Shown piece by piece: positions 16,933-25,074 of a stretch of 42,183 nucleotides of DNA (its first letter is position 1; every line of letters starts with the position of its first letter). The stretch comes from Actinomadura formosensis NBRC 14204. GTDB lineage: Bacteria > Actinomycetota > Actinomycetes > Streptosporangiales > Streptosporangiaceae. The stretch is taken from NCBI RefSeq assembly GCF_001552155.1, contig NZ_BCQQ01000052.1, positions 1 through 42,183 on the forward strand, written 5' to 3'. A model generated the notes under the pieces. The model saw only the letters and a list, made by a program, of their open reading frames with translations. It searched no databases and had not been told where the DNA came from. The position numbers and the translations under genes are program-made.

Positions 16933-17794
16933 GACCGGGGCGCCTTTCGAGTGGGGTCGGCAGGAAGTCGGGACCGAAAAGCAGGGTGGCCGCCACAGTT
17001 CGGGCCAGCGCCTCGGACTCGTGATCGGAGAAGGTCTTCTGCCGTTCTGCGGGCAGCTCTGAATGCTGGACTGCCACCACTCGGCATTCCGGAAGGACCA
17101 GCTTGGCGATGTAACGCACTCGGTCCGCGTGGTAGGCGGAGGTGATCAGGTAGGCGTCCGCGAAATCGTGATAGTCACGCAATTCCCGCAGGAAAAGAAG
17201 GTCGTCGTAGGTGTGGCGTGTCTCCAGGCAGGCGAGGATGTCACTCAGGAGGACACCCTGCGGTTCCAGCCACCGCAGGCAGTGTTTCCAGTGTGGTTCG
17301 CGGGTCGTATTGAACTGCCGGCCGAATCCCCCCGTCAGGACGATCCGGGCCCCCGATGTCCGGCGTGCGACGTCGACGGCCGTTCGTGTCCGGTCCTTCG
17401 CCATGACGCTGAGGCCGCCCCGGTCGTCGTTCGGAGCCGCCAGCACGACGACCACCGCCGGGATCCGCCCCGCGGCGACGGCCCCCTCCGCCGCGGGAGG
17501 CGACATGGTACGGGCCAGGCACGGCCGGAAGCCGGGGCCGCCCACCGCCCGGGTGAGCGCCGCGAGACCTCGCCGGTCGCCCTCGATGGCGACACAGCCG
17601 GACATCACGACCGAGGTCCCGGTGGCCTTGCCCGCGCGCACCAGACCGGGGACCGGCTCGGGAACGATGATCCGCACGTCCGCCGACGCCGGATGGTCCG
17701 TCCGCCAGTGCGCCGAGCAGGCGCCGTCGACGACCAGGGTGCAAGCGCGAGACGGACCGCCGTCGCGCTCGACGACCACACCTACCGTGAACAA
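16892..17794 (-). CDS. SCP2-like/DUF218 (YdcF-type) fusion protein
   Basis: A 300-residue protein with two parts. Residues about 1-85 (CTLVVDGACSAHW, then VMSGCVAIEGDRRGLAAL) follow the SCP2 sterol-carrier pattern of strand-rich binding domains ending in a 'GxVxIeGD' element. Residues about 110-260 form a DUF218 (SanA/ElyC/YdcF) domain: IVLTGGFGR, an acidic/Thr segment ETRHTYDDLLFLREL, and YLITSAYHADRVRYI with His222. DUF218 proteins are linked to envelope precursor metabolism, and no TM helix is present here. The start at 17794 is a TTG four bases after the epimerase stop; later starts would remove the SCP2 part. The function is inferred only in general: handling a lipid-like or nucleotide-sugar intermediate. 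Confidence 0.7.
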   Translation of the reverse strand: MFTVGVVVERDGGPSRACTLVVDGACSAHWRTDHPASADVRIIVPEPVPGLVRAGKATGTSVVMSGCVAIEGDRRGLAALTRAVGGPGFRPCLARTMSPPAAEGAVAAGRIPAVVVVLAAPNDDRGGLSVMAKDRTRTAVDVARRTSGARIVLTGGFGRQFNTTREPHWKHCLRWLEPQGVLLSDILACLETRHTYDDLLFLRELRDYHDFADAYLITSAYHADRVRYIAKLVLPECRVVAVQHSELPAERQKTFSDHESEALARTVAATLLFGPDFLPTPLERRPGHANDPDVLRPPPL

Positions 17795-17798
17795 TGTG

Positions 17799-18623
17799 TC
17801 AGGCTTCTGAGAACTGCCGGTAGTGCACGATGGTGCGTTCTAACTCCTCCGCGCGGAACTCCGGATGCCAGCCCAGGGCGTCCCATCCTTCGCCCTCTGC
17901 CACGAGATCCGATGACGCGGTCTCCCCCTTGCGCATGGGAAGGTACTCGACTCCCGCCCTGGACCCTGTCACCTCAAGGACCCACTCCGCGACCTGGTTC
18001 ACCGTGAAGGCCCGTCCCGTGCCGCCGTCGAAGACCTGCCGGTCACCGAAGCCCAGGGCATCGACGAGCATGCGGCCGAGATCCGCCGAGTGAACCAGGT
18101 CGATGGTCTGGGTGCCGTCGCCCCAGATCGGGATGGGCCGTCCGCTCCAGGCGCGGACTGCGAACGTCGGGACGATCTTCTGGACGCCGTAGTGCTTCTG
18201 GCCCGGGCCGAACGCGTTGAACGCCCGGACATGACTCACCGGCACCCCGAAATTGACATTCCACGCATAGGCAAGGTCCTGCCCGCACCGTTTGGTCGCC
18301 TGGTACACGTTGTTCCACACCTGCGGCATGGTGATGCCGACGAACCTGGCGCCGTTGTCACGGCATGCTTCAAGAACCCGGTACGTGCCCTTGACGTTGA
18401 CGTCGACGGCCGCCTCGGTCGATCCGAACAGCTCTTCGGTGCCCAGGATTCCGGCCAGGTGGATCACTCCGTCCGTCCCACGCACCGCGGGGCCCAGCTT
18501 GTCCTCCAGAATGTCGACACCGGAGGCACGGTCGATCGAGAAGGCTTCATGGCCGCGGTCTCGGAGATATTGAACGGCGTAACGGCCAATGAATCCGTCA
18601 CCGCCGGTCACGGCGTATCGCAT
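17799..18623 (-). CDS. NAD-dependent epimerase/dehydratase (extended SDR)
   Basis: The 274-residue protein has the Rossmann GGDGFIG start (residues 7-13), an Asp31 strand end suited to NAD, VIHLAG near residue 54, and the catalytic Y107xxxK111 in NNVYQATK. The canonical Ser/Thr is Thr98 in GITMP. A C-terminal substrate part contains FGPGQ and DLVHSADLGRM, typical of nucleotide-sugar epimerases. The length is short for UDP-glucose epimerase but usual for small sugar SDRs. It is the first gene of a four-gene minus-strand operon with the SCP2-DUF218 protein and an MFS transporter. A near-perfect palindrome stands about 240 bases upstream of its start. Substrate unknown. Confidence 0.9.
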   Translation of the reverse strand: MRYAVTGGDGFIGRYAVQYLRDRGHEAFSIDRASGVDILEDKLGPAVRGTDGVIHLAGILGTEELFGSTEAAVDVNVKGTYRVLEACRDNGARFVGITMPQVWNNVYQATKRCGQDLAYAWNVNFGVPVSHVRAFNAFGPGQKHYGVQKIVPTFAVRAWSGRPIPIWGDGTQTIDLVHSADLGRMLVDALGFGDRQVFDGGTGRAFTVNQVAEWVLEVTGSRAGVEYLPMRKGETASSDLVAEGEGWDALGWHPEFRAEELERTIVHYRQFSEA

Positions 18624-18863
18624 TTCATTTCCTTCCGGGTCGGGTTCAGCTCGCGCATTGGCCAGGAGGAGGCTGCCCTATTCATGGGAAGGGAGCTGCT
18701 CATGTCGATGAAACGATGGGGGCACATCTTGCCATCGCCGCGTCCGAGCGCTGGAACGCATACCCGGGCACGATGTCCCCGTCGCCGGGGCCGACATCCA
18801 GTTCGGCATCGCGATACTTCCGTCGCTGGCCGCCAATGACACAGAACGAGACTAGTAGTCAAT

Positions 18864-18879
18864 ATCTTGTAGACAAGAT
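18864..18879. promoter_or_regulatory. Palindromic operator candidate upstream of the epimerase operon
   Basis: ATCTTGT-AG-ACAAGAT is an inverted repeat with 7-bp arms and a 2-bp centre in an AT-rich island. The inner TTGT-N2-ACAA form is like operators of GntR- or MarR-type repressors. No gene for such a regulator is in the window, so the partner would be encoded elsewhere. Confidence 0.45.
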
Positions 18880-19299
18880 GTGCCCGTGTCCGGAATCGGC
18901 CACTTAGGCACGCAAAGGCCGACGAGCTGCGCAGATCACGGAGAGTTTCCACGGGTGTCGTTGACGATTGGGTGCACCCGCCAATAGCTTCGCCGGCCAG
19001 GCGGCCAGACTAGTTGCAGCCAAACAACATTCGGACACTTACCAGCATGCACTAGTCACTTCGTCGACCGTATGCCGATAAATTTCATCTGAAGCATTCA
19101 GTCCACTTCTACCGAGGGATCACGCCTTTCGGCCGCTCCCCCGGCCATGATGACCGGGGCAGCACAGCCGGCAGCATCCGGTCCCCGTCGTCCGGATCAG
19201 GCCGGTCGATCTGACGGCGCAGCACCGCGGTCTCCGGTTCCCTCGCTCGGTCACCGCACCCGAACTCCGCACCCCGCAGGCTCATGCAGCGCGTGGTGC

Positions 19300-19325
19300 G
19301 CCCGGAGCCCGGCCGGGCTCCGGGC
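19300..19325 (-). terminator. Terminator of the SHMT operon
   Basis: A perfect 26-bp inverted repeat (13-bp arms, GCCCGGAGCCCGG and its complement) starts 13 bases after the SHMT stop on the minus strand. It folds into a tight GC-rich hairpin without a T-tract. It marks the end of the minus-strand arm of the biosynthetic cluster. Confidence 0.75.
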
Positions 19326-19338
19326 TCGCGTTGATGGT

Positions 19339-20790
19339 CTACCGGCCGCCCAGATCGACCTCCGGGTAGAGCGGGAAGCCGGCGAGCAACTCGGTGACAC
19401 GGCCGCCGGCCTCGGCCGCGACGCCCTCCTGCATCACGTAGCGCACCTTGGAGGGTGTTCCGTCCGCGTCGGTCCCCGGGGCGGTCTGCCGCAGGACGGT
19501 GTCGATGAGGTCCGCGATCTCGGCCATCTCCGCCGTGCCGAAGCCGCGGGTGGTCAGCGCCGGGGTTCCCAGGCGCACACCTGAGGTGTACCAGGCGCCG
19601 TTGGGATCCTGCGGGACCGTGTTGCGGTTGGTGACGATGCCCGCGTCCAGCAGCGCCGCCTCCGCCTGCCGGCCGGTAAGCCCGTAGGGGGTGACGTCGA
19701 GCAGGACAAGGTGGTTGTCCGTTCCACCGGTGACGGGCCTGGCACCGTGGCCGAGCAGCCCTTCGGCGAGGGCGACGGCGTTGTCCACGACCTGACGGGC
19801 GTAGGCGCGGAACTGCGGCTGCCGCGCCTCCGCCAGCGCGACGGCCTTGGACGCCATGACGTGCGGCAGCGGCCCGCCGAGGACCAGCGGGCAGCCTCGG
19901 TCGACGAACGGGGCGAGGTCGTCGTCGCACAGCACCATGCCGCCGCGCGGGCCGCGCAGGGACTTGTGCGTCGTCGTGGTGACGATGTTGGCGTGCCGCA
20001 CGGGGTCGAAGTCGCCTTCCATGACCTTACCGGCCACCAGCCCGGCGAAATGCGCCATGTCCACCATGAGGGTCGCGCCGACCTCGTCGGCTATCTCGCG
20101 CATCACCCGGAAGTTCACCAGTCTGGGGAAGGCCGAATATCCGGCGACGAGGATGAGCGGCCGGAATTCGCGGGCGATCTCACGCACCTGGTCGTAGTCG
20201 AGCAGTCCCGTCTTCGGGTCGGTCCCGTAATTACGCTGGTGGAACATCTTGCCGGAGATGTTCGGCCGGTAGCCGTGGGTGAGGTGACCGCCGGCGTCCA
20301 GCGACATGCCCAGCAGTCGCTGATCGCCGAGGGAGGCGCGCAACGCGGCCCAGTCCGACTCACTGAGGTCGTTCACGTTGCGGACACCGGACCGGATCAA
20401 CGCCGGCCGTTCCACCCGCTGCGCGAGAATTGCCCAATACGCAACGAGATTGGCATCGATACCGGAATGTGGTTGCACATAGGCATGTCCGGCACCGAAC
20501 AGTTCGCGGGCGTGCTCGGCGGCGATCGTCTCCACCGCGTCGACGTTGCGGCAGCCCGCGTAGAACCGCCGGCCCACCGTGCCCTCCGCGTACTTGTCAC
20601 TGAGCCAGTTGCCCATGGCCAGCAGCACGGCGGGCGATGCGTAGTTCTCGCTCGCGATCAACTTCAGCGAATTGCGCTGACCATGGAGTTCACTCTCGAT
20701 GGCAGCGGCGATACGAGGTTCGATTCGCTTGATCACCTCTAGCCCGCTGCGGAAGGCGAGTGACTCCGGCAATTGTCCGGATATGGTCAT
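19339..20790 (-). CDS. Serine hydroxymethyltransferase-family PLP enzyme
   Basis: The 483-residue protein carries SHMT motifs: [48 protein letters not shown], the strand [12 protein letters not shown], and the PLP lysine Lys276 in [15 protein letters not shown] 40-residue insert (about 120-160, with [18 protein letters not shown]) and a long C-terminus make it larger than housekeeping GlyA (about 415-430) and like the second actinobacterial SHMT type. The enzyme class interconverts serine and glycine with tetrahydrofolate or performs aldol addition of an aldehyde to glycine. It ends the biosynthetic arm that also encodes an aldehyde dehydrogenase, so I infer a pathway role in supplying glycine or a beta-hydroxy amino acid rather than one-carbon housekeeping. 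Confidence 0.9.
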   Translation of the reverse strand: MTISGQLPESLAFRSGLEVIKRIEPRIAAAIESELHGQRNSLKLIASENYASPAVLLAMGNWLSDKYAEGTVGRRFYAGCRNVDAVETIAAEHARELFGAGHAYVQPHSGIDANLVAYWAILAQRVERPALIRSGVRNVNDLSESDWAALRASLGDQRLLGMSLDAGGHLTHGYRPNISGKMFHQRNYGTDPKTGLLDYDQVREIAREFRPLILVAGYSAFPRLVNFRVMREIADEVGATLMVDMAHFAGLVAGKVMEGDFDPVRHANIVTTTTHKSLRGPRGGMVLCDDDLAPFVDRGCPLVLGGPLPHVMASKAVALAEARQPQFRAYARQVVDNAVALAEGLLGHGARPVTGGTDNHLVLLDVTPYGLTGRQAEAALLDAGIVTNRNTVPQDPNGAWYTSGVRLGTPALTTRGFGTAEMAEIADLIDTVLRQTAPGTDADGTPSKVRYVMQEGVAAEAGGRVTELLAGFPLYPEVDLGGR

Positions 20791-20916
20791 GAGCGTCCCC
20801 TCTCAACCTGACTGGCGCGGTCACCACAGTAGCGGTCATCACGATCGGTCCGCCGAGTGAAGGGTGGGGGCGACTTTCCCGGACGAGTCCCGTCCGAGTT
20901 CCGAACGAGGCGTTCT

Positions 20917-22272
20917 TCACGGAAGAGGTGACGTCACCGACAAATCGACGGTGACCGTCTTGGGCCGCTGATATTCCGCCAGGGCGAGCACGCTCAGATC
21001 CGTGCCGTTGCCTGAAGCGCCACGCCCGCCGTGGGGGAGTTCGGCACTCTGCACCAGGTGGCAGTTGACCCATACCTCCCCGGCCCGCAGGCCACGTGCG
21101 GTGAGCAGCGCCGAGGAGATGTCCGCGGACCAGACACTGGCGGCCAGCGCCTGGGGCATGCCGTTGGCCAGTTCGAGCGCCTCGGCGGCGTTCGAGGCGC
21201 GCTGCACGGTCAGCACCGGCGCGAACACCTCCTCCGTGATCGCCGGGTCGTCCGCCGGCAGATCGGCCAGCACACATGCCGGTCGCCAGAACCCGCCGCC
21301 CGGTCCGGCGACGGTGCCGGCCTTCCGGATCCCCGCCTTCGCGCCACCGACGAGCCGGTCGTAACGGTCCGCCTGGTCGGGGTTGTTCAGCGGTCCGAAG
21401 TCGCGACCCGCGGTCCGCTCGGCCAACGCCGCTGAGAGCTGCTCGACGACGCCGTCGTAGGCGGAGCCGATCGCGATGACCCGGGCCGGGGCGGCGCAGC
21501 TCTGGCCGGCGTTGTAGGTGACCGCGTCGGCGAGCGCATCCCATGTCCGGTAGGGGGCGTCGGGGAAGACGATCACGGGGCAGTTGCCGCCGAGTTCGAG
21601 GCTGATCCTGCGCAGGCCCGCCCGCCGCGCGACGTCCGTGCCTCCCCGCACACTGCCGGTGAAGGCGATCGCGTCCACGTCCGCCTCGACAAGGAGCCGG
21701 CCGCACTCCCGTCCGCCGGTCACCGTCCGCAGTACGCCTGGCCCGAGGCACTCGGCCGCGTCCTCGGCCAGCAGCAGGGCGGAGTCCGGGGTGGTCTCGG
21801 CGGGTTTCAACACGACCGTGTTCCCGGCGGCAAGCGCCGGAGCGCACCGCCATGCGGCCATCAGCAGCGGGTAGTTCCACGGAACGATCGCGGCGACCAC
21901 CCCGCACGGCTCCCAGCGAACCCAGCTCTCATGGCCCGCTATGAGCTGGCCACCGGCAGGAGCGAGATCACCGCGGATCGCGCCCCCGTAGAAACGGAAC
22001 AGGTCGGCCGCCTGACTGATCTCAGGCAGCGCCTCACCGCCGGGCTTGCCGGTGCCGGCCCGCTCCGCATCGCCGTAGGCGGCGGCCCGCTCCGCCACAC
22101 GTGCCGCCAGCCTGGCCAGCCGCTCCGCCCGTTCCCGTGTGGTCAGCGCCGACCATGTGGTGGCCGCCCGGCGGGCGGCCATGACCGCCTCCGCGACGGC
22201 ACTCGCGTCCCCGTCGGGGCAGGTGCCGCGTACCGAGCCGGTGCATGGATCGACGAGGTCGAACGTCGTCAC
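20917..22272 (-). CDS. NAD(P)-dependent aldehyde dehydrogenase
   Basis: A 451-residue ALDH-superfamily protein. Visible are the cofactor segment IVPWNYPL, VVLKPAETTP, AFTGSVRGG, the general-base Glu226 in SLELGGNCP, and the nucleophile Cys259 in NAGQSCAAP. The C-terminal half includes EEVFAPVLTV. It is somewhat shorter than the usual 470-500 residues. The GTG at 22272 overlaps the cupin stop as GTGA and is preferred; an ATG at 22296 would add eight residues. It oxidises an aldehyde to an acid, or an aminoaldehyde to an amino acid. In this cluster it may process a fatty or amino aldehyde handled by the aminotransferase or SHMT; direction and substrate are inferred. Confidence 0.9.
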   Translation of the reverse strand: MTTFDLVDPCTGSVRGTCPDGDASAVAEAVMAARRAATTWSALTTRERAERLARLAARVAERAAAYGDAERAGTGKPGGEALPEISQAADLFRFYGGAIRGDLAPAGGQLIAGHESWVRWEPCGVVAAIVPWNYPLLMAAWRCAPALAAGNTVVLKPAETTPDSALLLAEDAAECLGPGVLRTVTGGRECGRLLVEADVDAIAFTGSVRGGTDVARRAGLRRISLELGGNCPVIVFPDAPYRTWDALADAVTYNAGQSCAAPARVIAIGSAYDGVVEQLSAALAERTAGRDFGPLNNPDQADRYDRLVGGAKAGIRKAGTVAGPGGGFWRPACVLADLPADDPAITEEVFAPVLTVQRASNAAEALELANGMPQALAASVWSADISSALLTARGLRAGEVWVNCHLVQSAELPHGGRGASGNGTDLSVLALAEYQRPKTVTVDLSVTSPLP

Positions 22273-22826
22273 GTCACCCCCACGCAGGCTGCGCATGGGC
22301 AGTGCACGCAGCGCAGAGTGTGCAGCCGCTCCGGGAGCCTGGCCGACACACCGCAGATCGTGCAGTCCAGATCGCCCTCGGGCGCCAGGACCTCGGTGTA
22401 GGGAACCAGATCCATTCGCTCGGCCGAGTCGACCCTCTTGTGCGGGGCGCCGACGGCCAGGATCAGATGGTCACTGATCGCGCCCACCGCGTGCGGGACC
22501 GAGCCCTCGATGAGGAAGATCTGGCCCGCCTCGGTGCGGTAGACCCGGCCACCATAGGTGATGGTGCCGACACCTCCGATGACGGCGAGCACATGGTGGC
22601 CGGGGTGGGTGTGCGGCGCGAATCCGGCTCCGGCCGCCAGCCTGATCACGTCGGCACCGATGGTCCCGTTGGACACCAGGGCCTGCCCGGTGGCATTGAC
22701 CGCGCCGACCATCTTGACGGCCCGCTCGTCGTGCGGGATCGACAGGCGGGTGAGGTCCGCGCCGATGTCACCGTCCGCCCAGGACAAAATGGCGAGTTCG
22801 GGCCGGTCAGTATTCGCCGTCGTCAT
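22269..22826 (-). CDS. Cupin protein with C-terminal cysteine cluster
   Basis: The 185-residue protein holds a single cupin barrel at about 60-130. Metal ligands are His72 and His74 in PHTHPGHHV, with His78 in the place usually held by Glu, and His112 in SVPHAVG. Residues 150-185 form an unusual tail: Cys155-x2-Cys158, then Cys173-x2-Cys176-x-Cys178-x2-Cys181, a zinc-ribbon or rubredoxin-like arrangement. The ATG overlaps the ferredoxin stop as ATGA and the stop overlaps the ALDH start as GTGA, so it is locked into the operon. Cupins act as isomerases, dioxygenases or zinc enzymes, including in N-N bond pathways. The reaction here is not known. Confidence 0.85.
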   Translation of the reverse strand: MTTANTDRPELAILSWADGDIGADLTRLSIPHDERAVKMVGAVNATGQALVSNGTIGADVIRLAAGAGFAPHTHPGHHVLAVIGGVGTITYGGRVYRTEAGQIFLIEGSVPHAVGAISDHLILAVGAPHKRVDSAERMDLVPYTEVLAPEGDLDCTICGVSARLPERLHTLRCVHCPCAACVGVT

Positions 22827-23077
22827 TCGGCCCCCTCGGGGAGAAAGAAGTCCGCGTTCTTGGTGACGTAGGGCCGCCACTCCTCGGGCACCTCGGACTC
22901 GGGATAGATCGCATCGACCGGGCAGACCGTGACGCAGACGTCACAGTCGATGCACCGCTCCGGGTCTATGAAGTACTGGTTCGCGGCATCGTCGGTCTCG
23001 ATGCAATCGGCGGGGCAGACATCCACGCACGCCCCGTCCTTCACTCCCTCGCAGGGCTGGGTAATGACCAACGCCAT
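22823..23077 (-). CDS. Seven-iron ferredoxin (3Fe-4S/4Fe-4S)
   Basis: The 84-residue protein has two cysteine sets: Cys9, Cys17, Cys21, Cys25 (with CVDVCPADC) and Cys42, Cys45, Cys48, Cys52 (CIDCDVCVTVCP). This is the bacterial 7Fe ferredoxin pattern. The C-terminal YPESEVPEEW segment is also typical of actinobacterial FdxA-like proteins. It transfers single electrons in the cytoplasm. Placed between a Rieske protein and a cupin, and across the promoter from a diiron oxygenase, it is the probable electron donor for the cluster's oxidative step. Its ferredoxin reductase is not in the window. Confidence 0.95.
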   Translation of the reverse strand: MALVITQPCEGVKDGACVDVCPADCIETDDAANQYFIDPERCIDCDVCVTVCPVDAIYPESEVPEEWRPYVTKNADFFLPEGAE

Positions 23078-23083
23078 CAGCTG

Positions 23084-23356
23084 TTACCTTTCAGATTCGC
23101 CACTCGACCCCGATTGGCTGAGATCGGCTTGGAAGAGATCCGGCTGAGGGAGATTCGGGCAGGCGGGTCCGCGCAGCCGCTCGCCCGTGCGAACGTCGAA
23201 CGTCGCCCCGTGCCAGGGACACCGCAGGAACGGTCCGTTCACATATCCGTCGGCAAGCGGCGCGCCACGGTGCGGGCACGCTTTGGGGATCTGGTAGTCG
23301 CGTCCCTCATGCCGGACGATGAGGCGGCCGTCGGGCAGGCGCTGCGGCGAACTCAA
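23084..23356 (-). CDS. Rieske-type [2Fe-2S] ferredoxin
   Basis: A 90-residue protein consisting of little more than a Rieske fold. Ligands are Cys27/His29 in CPHRGAPL and Cys46/His49 in CPWHGATFD. The TTG start at 23356 is preferred: GGAGGAG stands six bases upstream and TTGA overlaps the stop of the 573-aa gene. A longer frame upstream is antisense-like. The C-terminal 20 residues (QADLSQSGSSGESER) are hydrophilic and unneeded for the fold. Small stand-alone Rieske ferredoxins feed electrons to mono- or diiron oxygenases. The diiron protein of the plus-strand arm is the natural client. Confidence 0.9.
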   Translation of the reverse strand: MSSPQRLPDGRLIVRHEGRDYQIPKACPHRGAPLADGYVNGPFLRCPWHGATFDVRTGERLRGPACPNLPQPDLFQADLSQSGSSGESER

Positions 23357-25074
23357 CGGTGCTCCTCCAGTTCGGTCAGCTTCTTGCCATACTTCGCATC
23401 GAATTGCAGGTTCCGTTCGTACACGGCGTCGGCGATCCATCCGAGCCATTCGGCGAGCCGGTTGGCCAGCGGCACATCGGACGGCCGGAACTCCTGGTGC
23501 TCCCGGTAGAACGTGCGGTTCAGCCGGATGTCCGCGAGGCCCTTCCAGGTGATTCCCTCGTGGTGGACGTACGTGGGGACCCGGCAGCTCATCCGGATAC
23601 CGGCGGCGCGGTGGCCTTCATGGTTGGCGTCCTCGGCCACCGCGATGTCGGGCAGGTTGAACGACTGCGCCTTGAAACGGCGCACCAGCGTGTAGTTCTG
23701 CGCCTTCTTCACCACGTTGTAGCGGAGCCGCTGGCCGATCGCATTGGCGATCCTGACAAAGTCGAACGGCACGCCCTCCGCTCTCCAGTCGAACTGGTCA
23801 CTGAAGGCGGTGTAGCAGAAGACATCCTCGTAGTTCAGGGTCCAGGGCGCGTCCAGTTTGGCCGCCGACATGGGCGCGGTGAAGATGGCATAGTCGACCG
23901 GCAGCGCACTGTCCTCGGCCGCCCAGCGGCCCAGCGTCTTGATGACGTCGGTCGGGGTCCGGCCGGCCGCCACGGCGTTGTCCACGGCCCTCGCCCACGC
24001 CTTCGGCCCCTCGCCGACGATCGGGGCGTCGAAGGCCACCTCCAGTTCGCGCCGCAGGCCCGCGGGCAGGGGCACCAGTTCGGTGCACGCCGGCCTCGGG
24101 ACCAGGAACTCGCGGCGTTCCCAGTTGCTCCCGTCGAACTGCAGGCAACGCAGATGGCCGAGTTCGACCGCGCACCGCAACCGGGCGTAGAGCCGCCCGA
24201 GTTCGGCCGGCCTGTCCGGCAGGGAGGCCGGGGCCTCGCCGAGCAATTCCTCATACGAGCGAAGGCGGCGGACCACGAAGTCGACCACCAGCGGCAGCGA
24301 AATGATCGACTGGTTCAGTTCCTGGATGCAGAACCCGGCCTCCCGCCACAGCAGCACCGCCGTGACGACACCGAGCGCGGAGTCGCTCCAGGTGCCCGGA
24401 TCGCTGCGTGCACACCCGAGCAGGACGGCTCCGACCTGGCGGTTGCTCACCAACTCGCCGCCGACGAAGAACCTGACCTGTTCGAGAGCTTCCATCCGCT
24501 CCTTGAACTCCAGCAGCAGCGTAGGGCGCTCTTCTTCGCGCATGCCGCTCCACACCGCGAGCGCCCGCCGCCGCAGGTTCGCCCGCCAGGGTCGCGGTTC
24601 GGCGCACCAGAACGGCGCCTTCTCCAGCACCGCCGTCATGAACACCCGCTCATTGCCGTCGCGGATCGGCCCGCTGAGCCCGAGTTCGGTGAAGACGTTC
24701 TCGGGGTCCTCGGTTTCCAGCCGTTGAAGCAGGTCGGCGTGCAGGTCCACCGCCGCGGACAGGTCGCCGGAGGTACGGCCGAACGCAAGCGCCAGGATGT
24801 ACCAGGACCCCAGATCCGCGTCACCGAACGGAATCTTCAGGCGGTACCACGCGTCGTACATGACCGCGCGGTGCTCACCGGCCGCATCGAGCACCCGATC
24901 GATGACCGCACGGTCCAGTTCGGGTCCCGCCCGCTCCGGGAGGTCGCACAGGCCGGCGGCCAGCAGGCCCAGGGCCACCGCCAGGTCGTCGTGCAGGGCG
25001 TCGCCACGGATCAACCGGAGGCGGTACGCCACATCCGTGTCCACGCCGGCCAAGGGCAGTTCAGTCTTGATCAC
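23353..25074 (-). CDS. Unknown 573-residue protein of the biosynthetic operon
   Basis: I do not recognise this protein. The GTG at 25074 has GGAGG six bases upstream and overlaps the GNAT gene by 14 bases. It is soluble-looking, with no signal peptide or TM helix. The N-terminal half is mainly helical (segments such as AVDLHADLLQRLETEDPENVF and AVLLWREAGFCIQELNQSII). The C-terminal half is mixed, with possible metal or catalytic clusters DANHEGHRAAG and TYVHHEGITWKG, plus aromatic stretches (YEDVFCYTAFSDQFDW, QNYTLVRRFKAQSF). Close coupling with GNAT and Rieske genes shows that it belongs to the pathway. It may be a new enzyme or a scaffold; nothing visible identifies the reaction. Confidence 0.8.
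   Translation of the reverse strand: MIKTELPLAGVDTDVAYRLRLIRGDALHDDLAVALGLLAAGLCDLPERAGPELDRAVIDRVLDAAGEHRAVMYDAWYRLKIPFGDADLGSWYILALAFGRTSGDLSAAVDLHADLLQRLETEDPENVFTELGLSGPIRDGNERVFMTAVLEKAPFWCAEPRPWRANLRRRALAVWSGMREEERPTLLLEFKERMEALEQVRFFVGGELVSNRQVGAVLLGCARSDPGTWSDSALGVVTAVLLWREAGFCIQELNQSIISLPLVVDFVVRRLRSYEELLGEAPASLPDRPAELGRLYARLRCAVELGHLRCLQFDGSNWERREFLVPRPACTELVPLPAGLRRELEVAFDAPIVGEGPKAWARAVDNAVAAGRTPTDVIKTLGRWAAEDSALPVDYAIFTAPMSAAKLDAPWTLNYEDVFCYTAFSDQFDWRAEGVPFDFVRIANAIGQRLRYNVVKKAQNYTLVRRFKAQSFNLPDIAVAEDANHEGHRAAGIRMSCRVPTYVHHEGITWKGLADIRLNRTFYREHQEFRPSDVPLANRLAEWLGWIADAVYERNLQFDAKYGKKLTELEEHR

Larger units (their letters stand above)
18624..19338. promoter_or_regulatory. Intergenic regulatory region between epimerase and SHMT operons
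   Basis: This 715-bp gap has no accepted gene. The part 18820-19110 is markedly AT-richer than the surroundings and holds a 16-bp palindrome and three ACTAGT hexamers (18851, 19009, 19051). A terminator for the SHMT operon stands at its right end. The epimerase promoter should be here. Confidence 0.55.
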
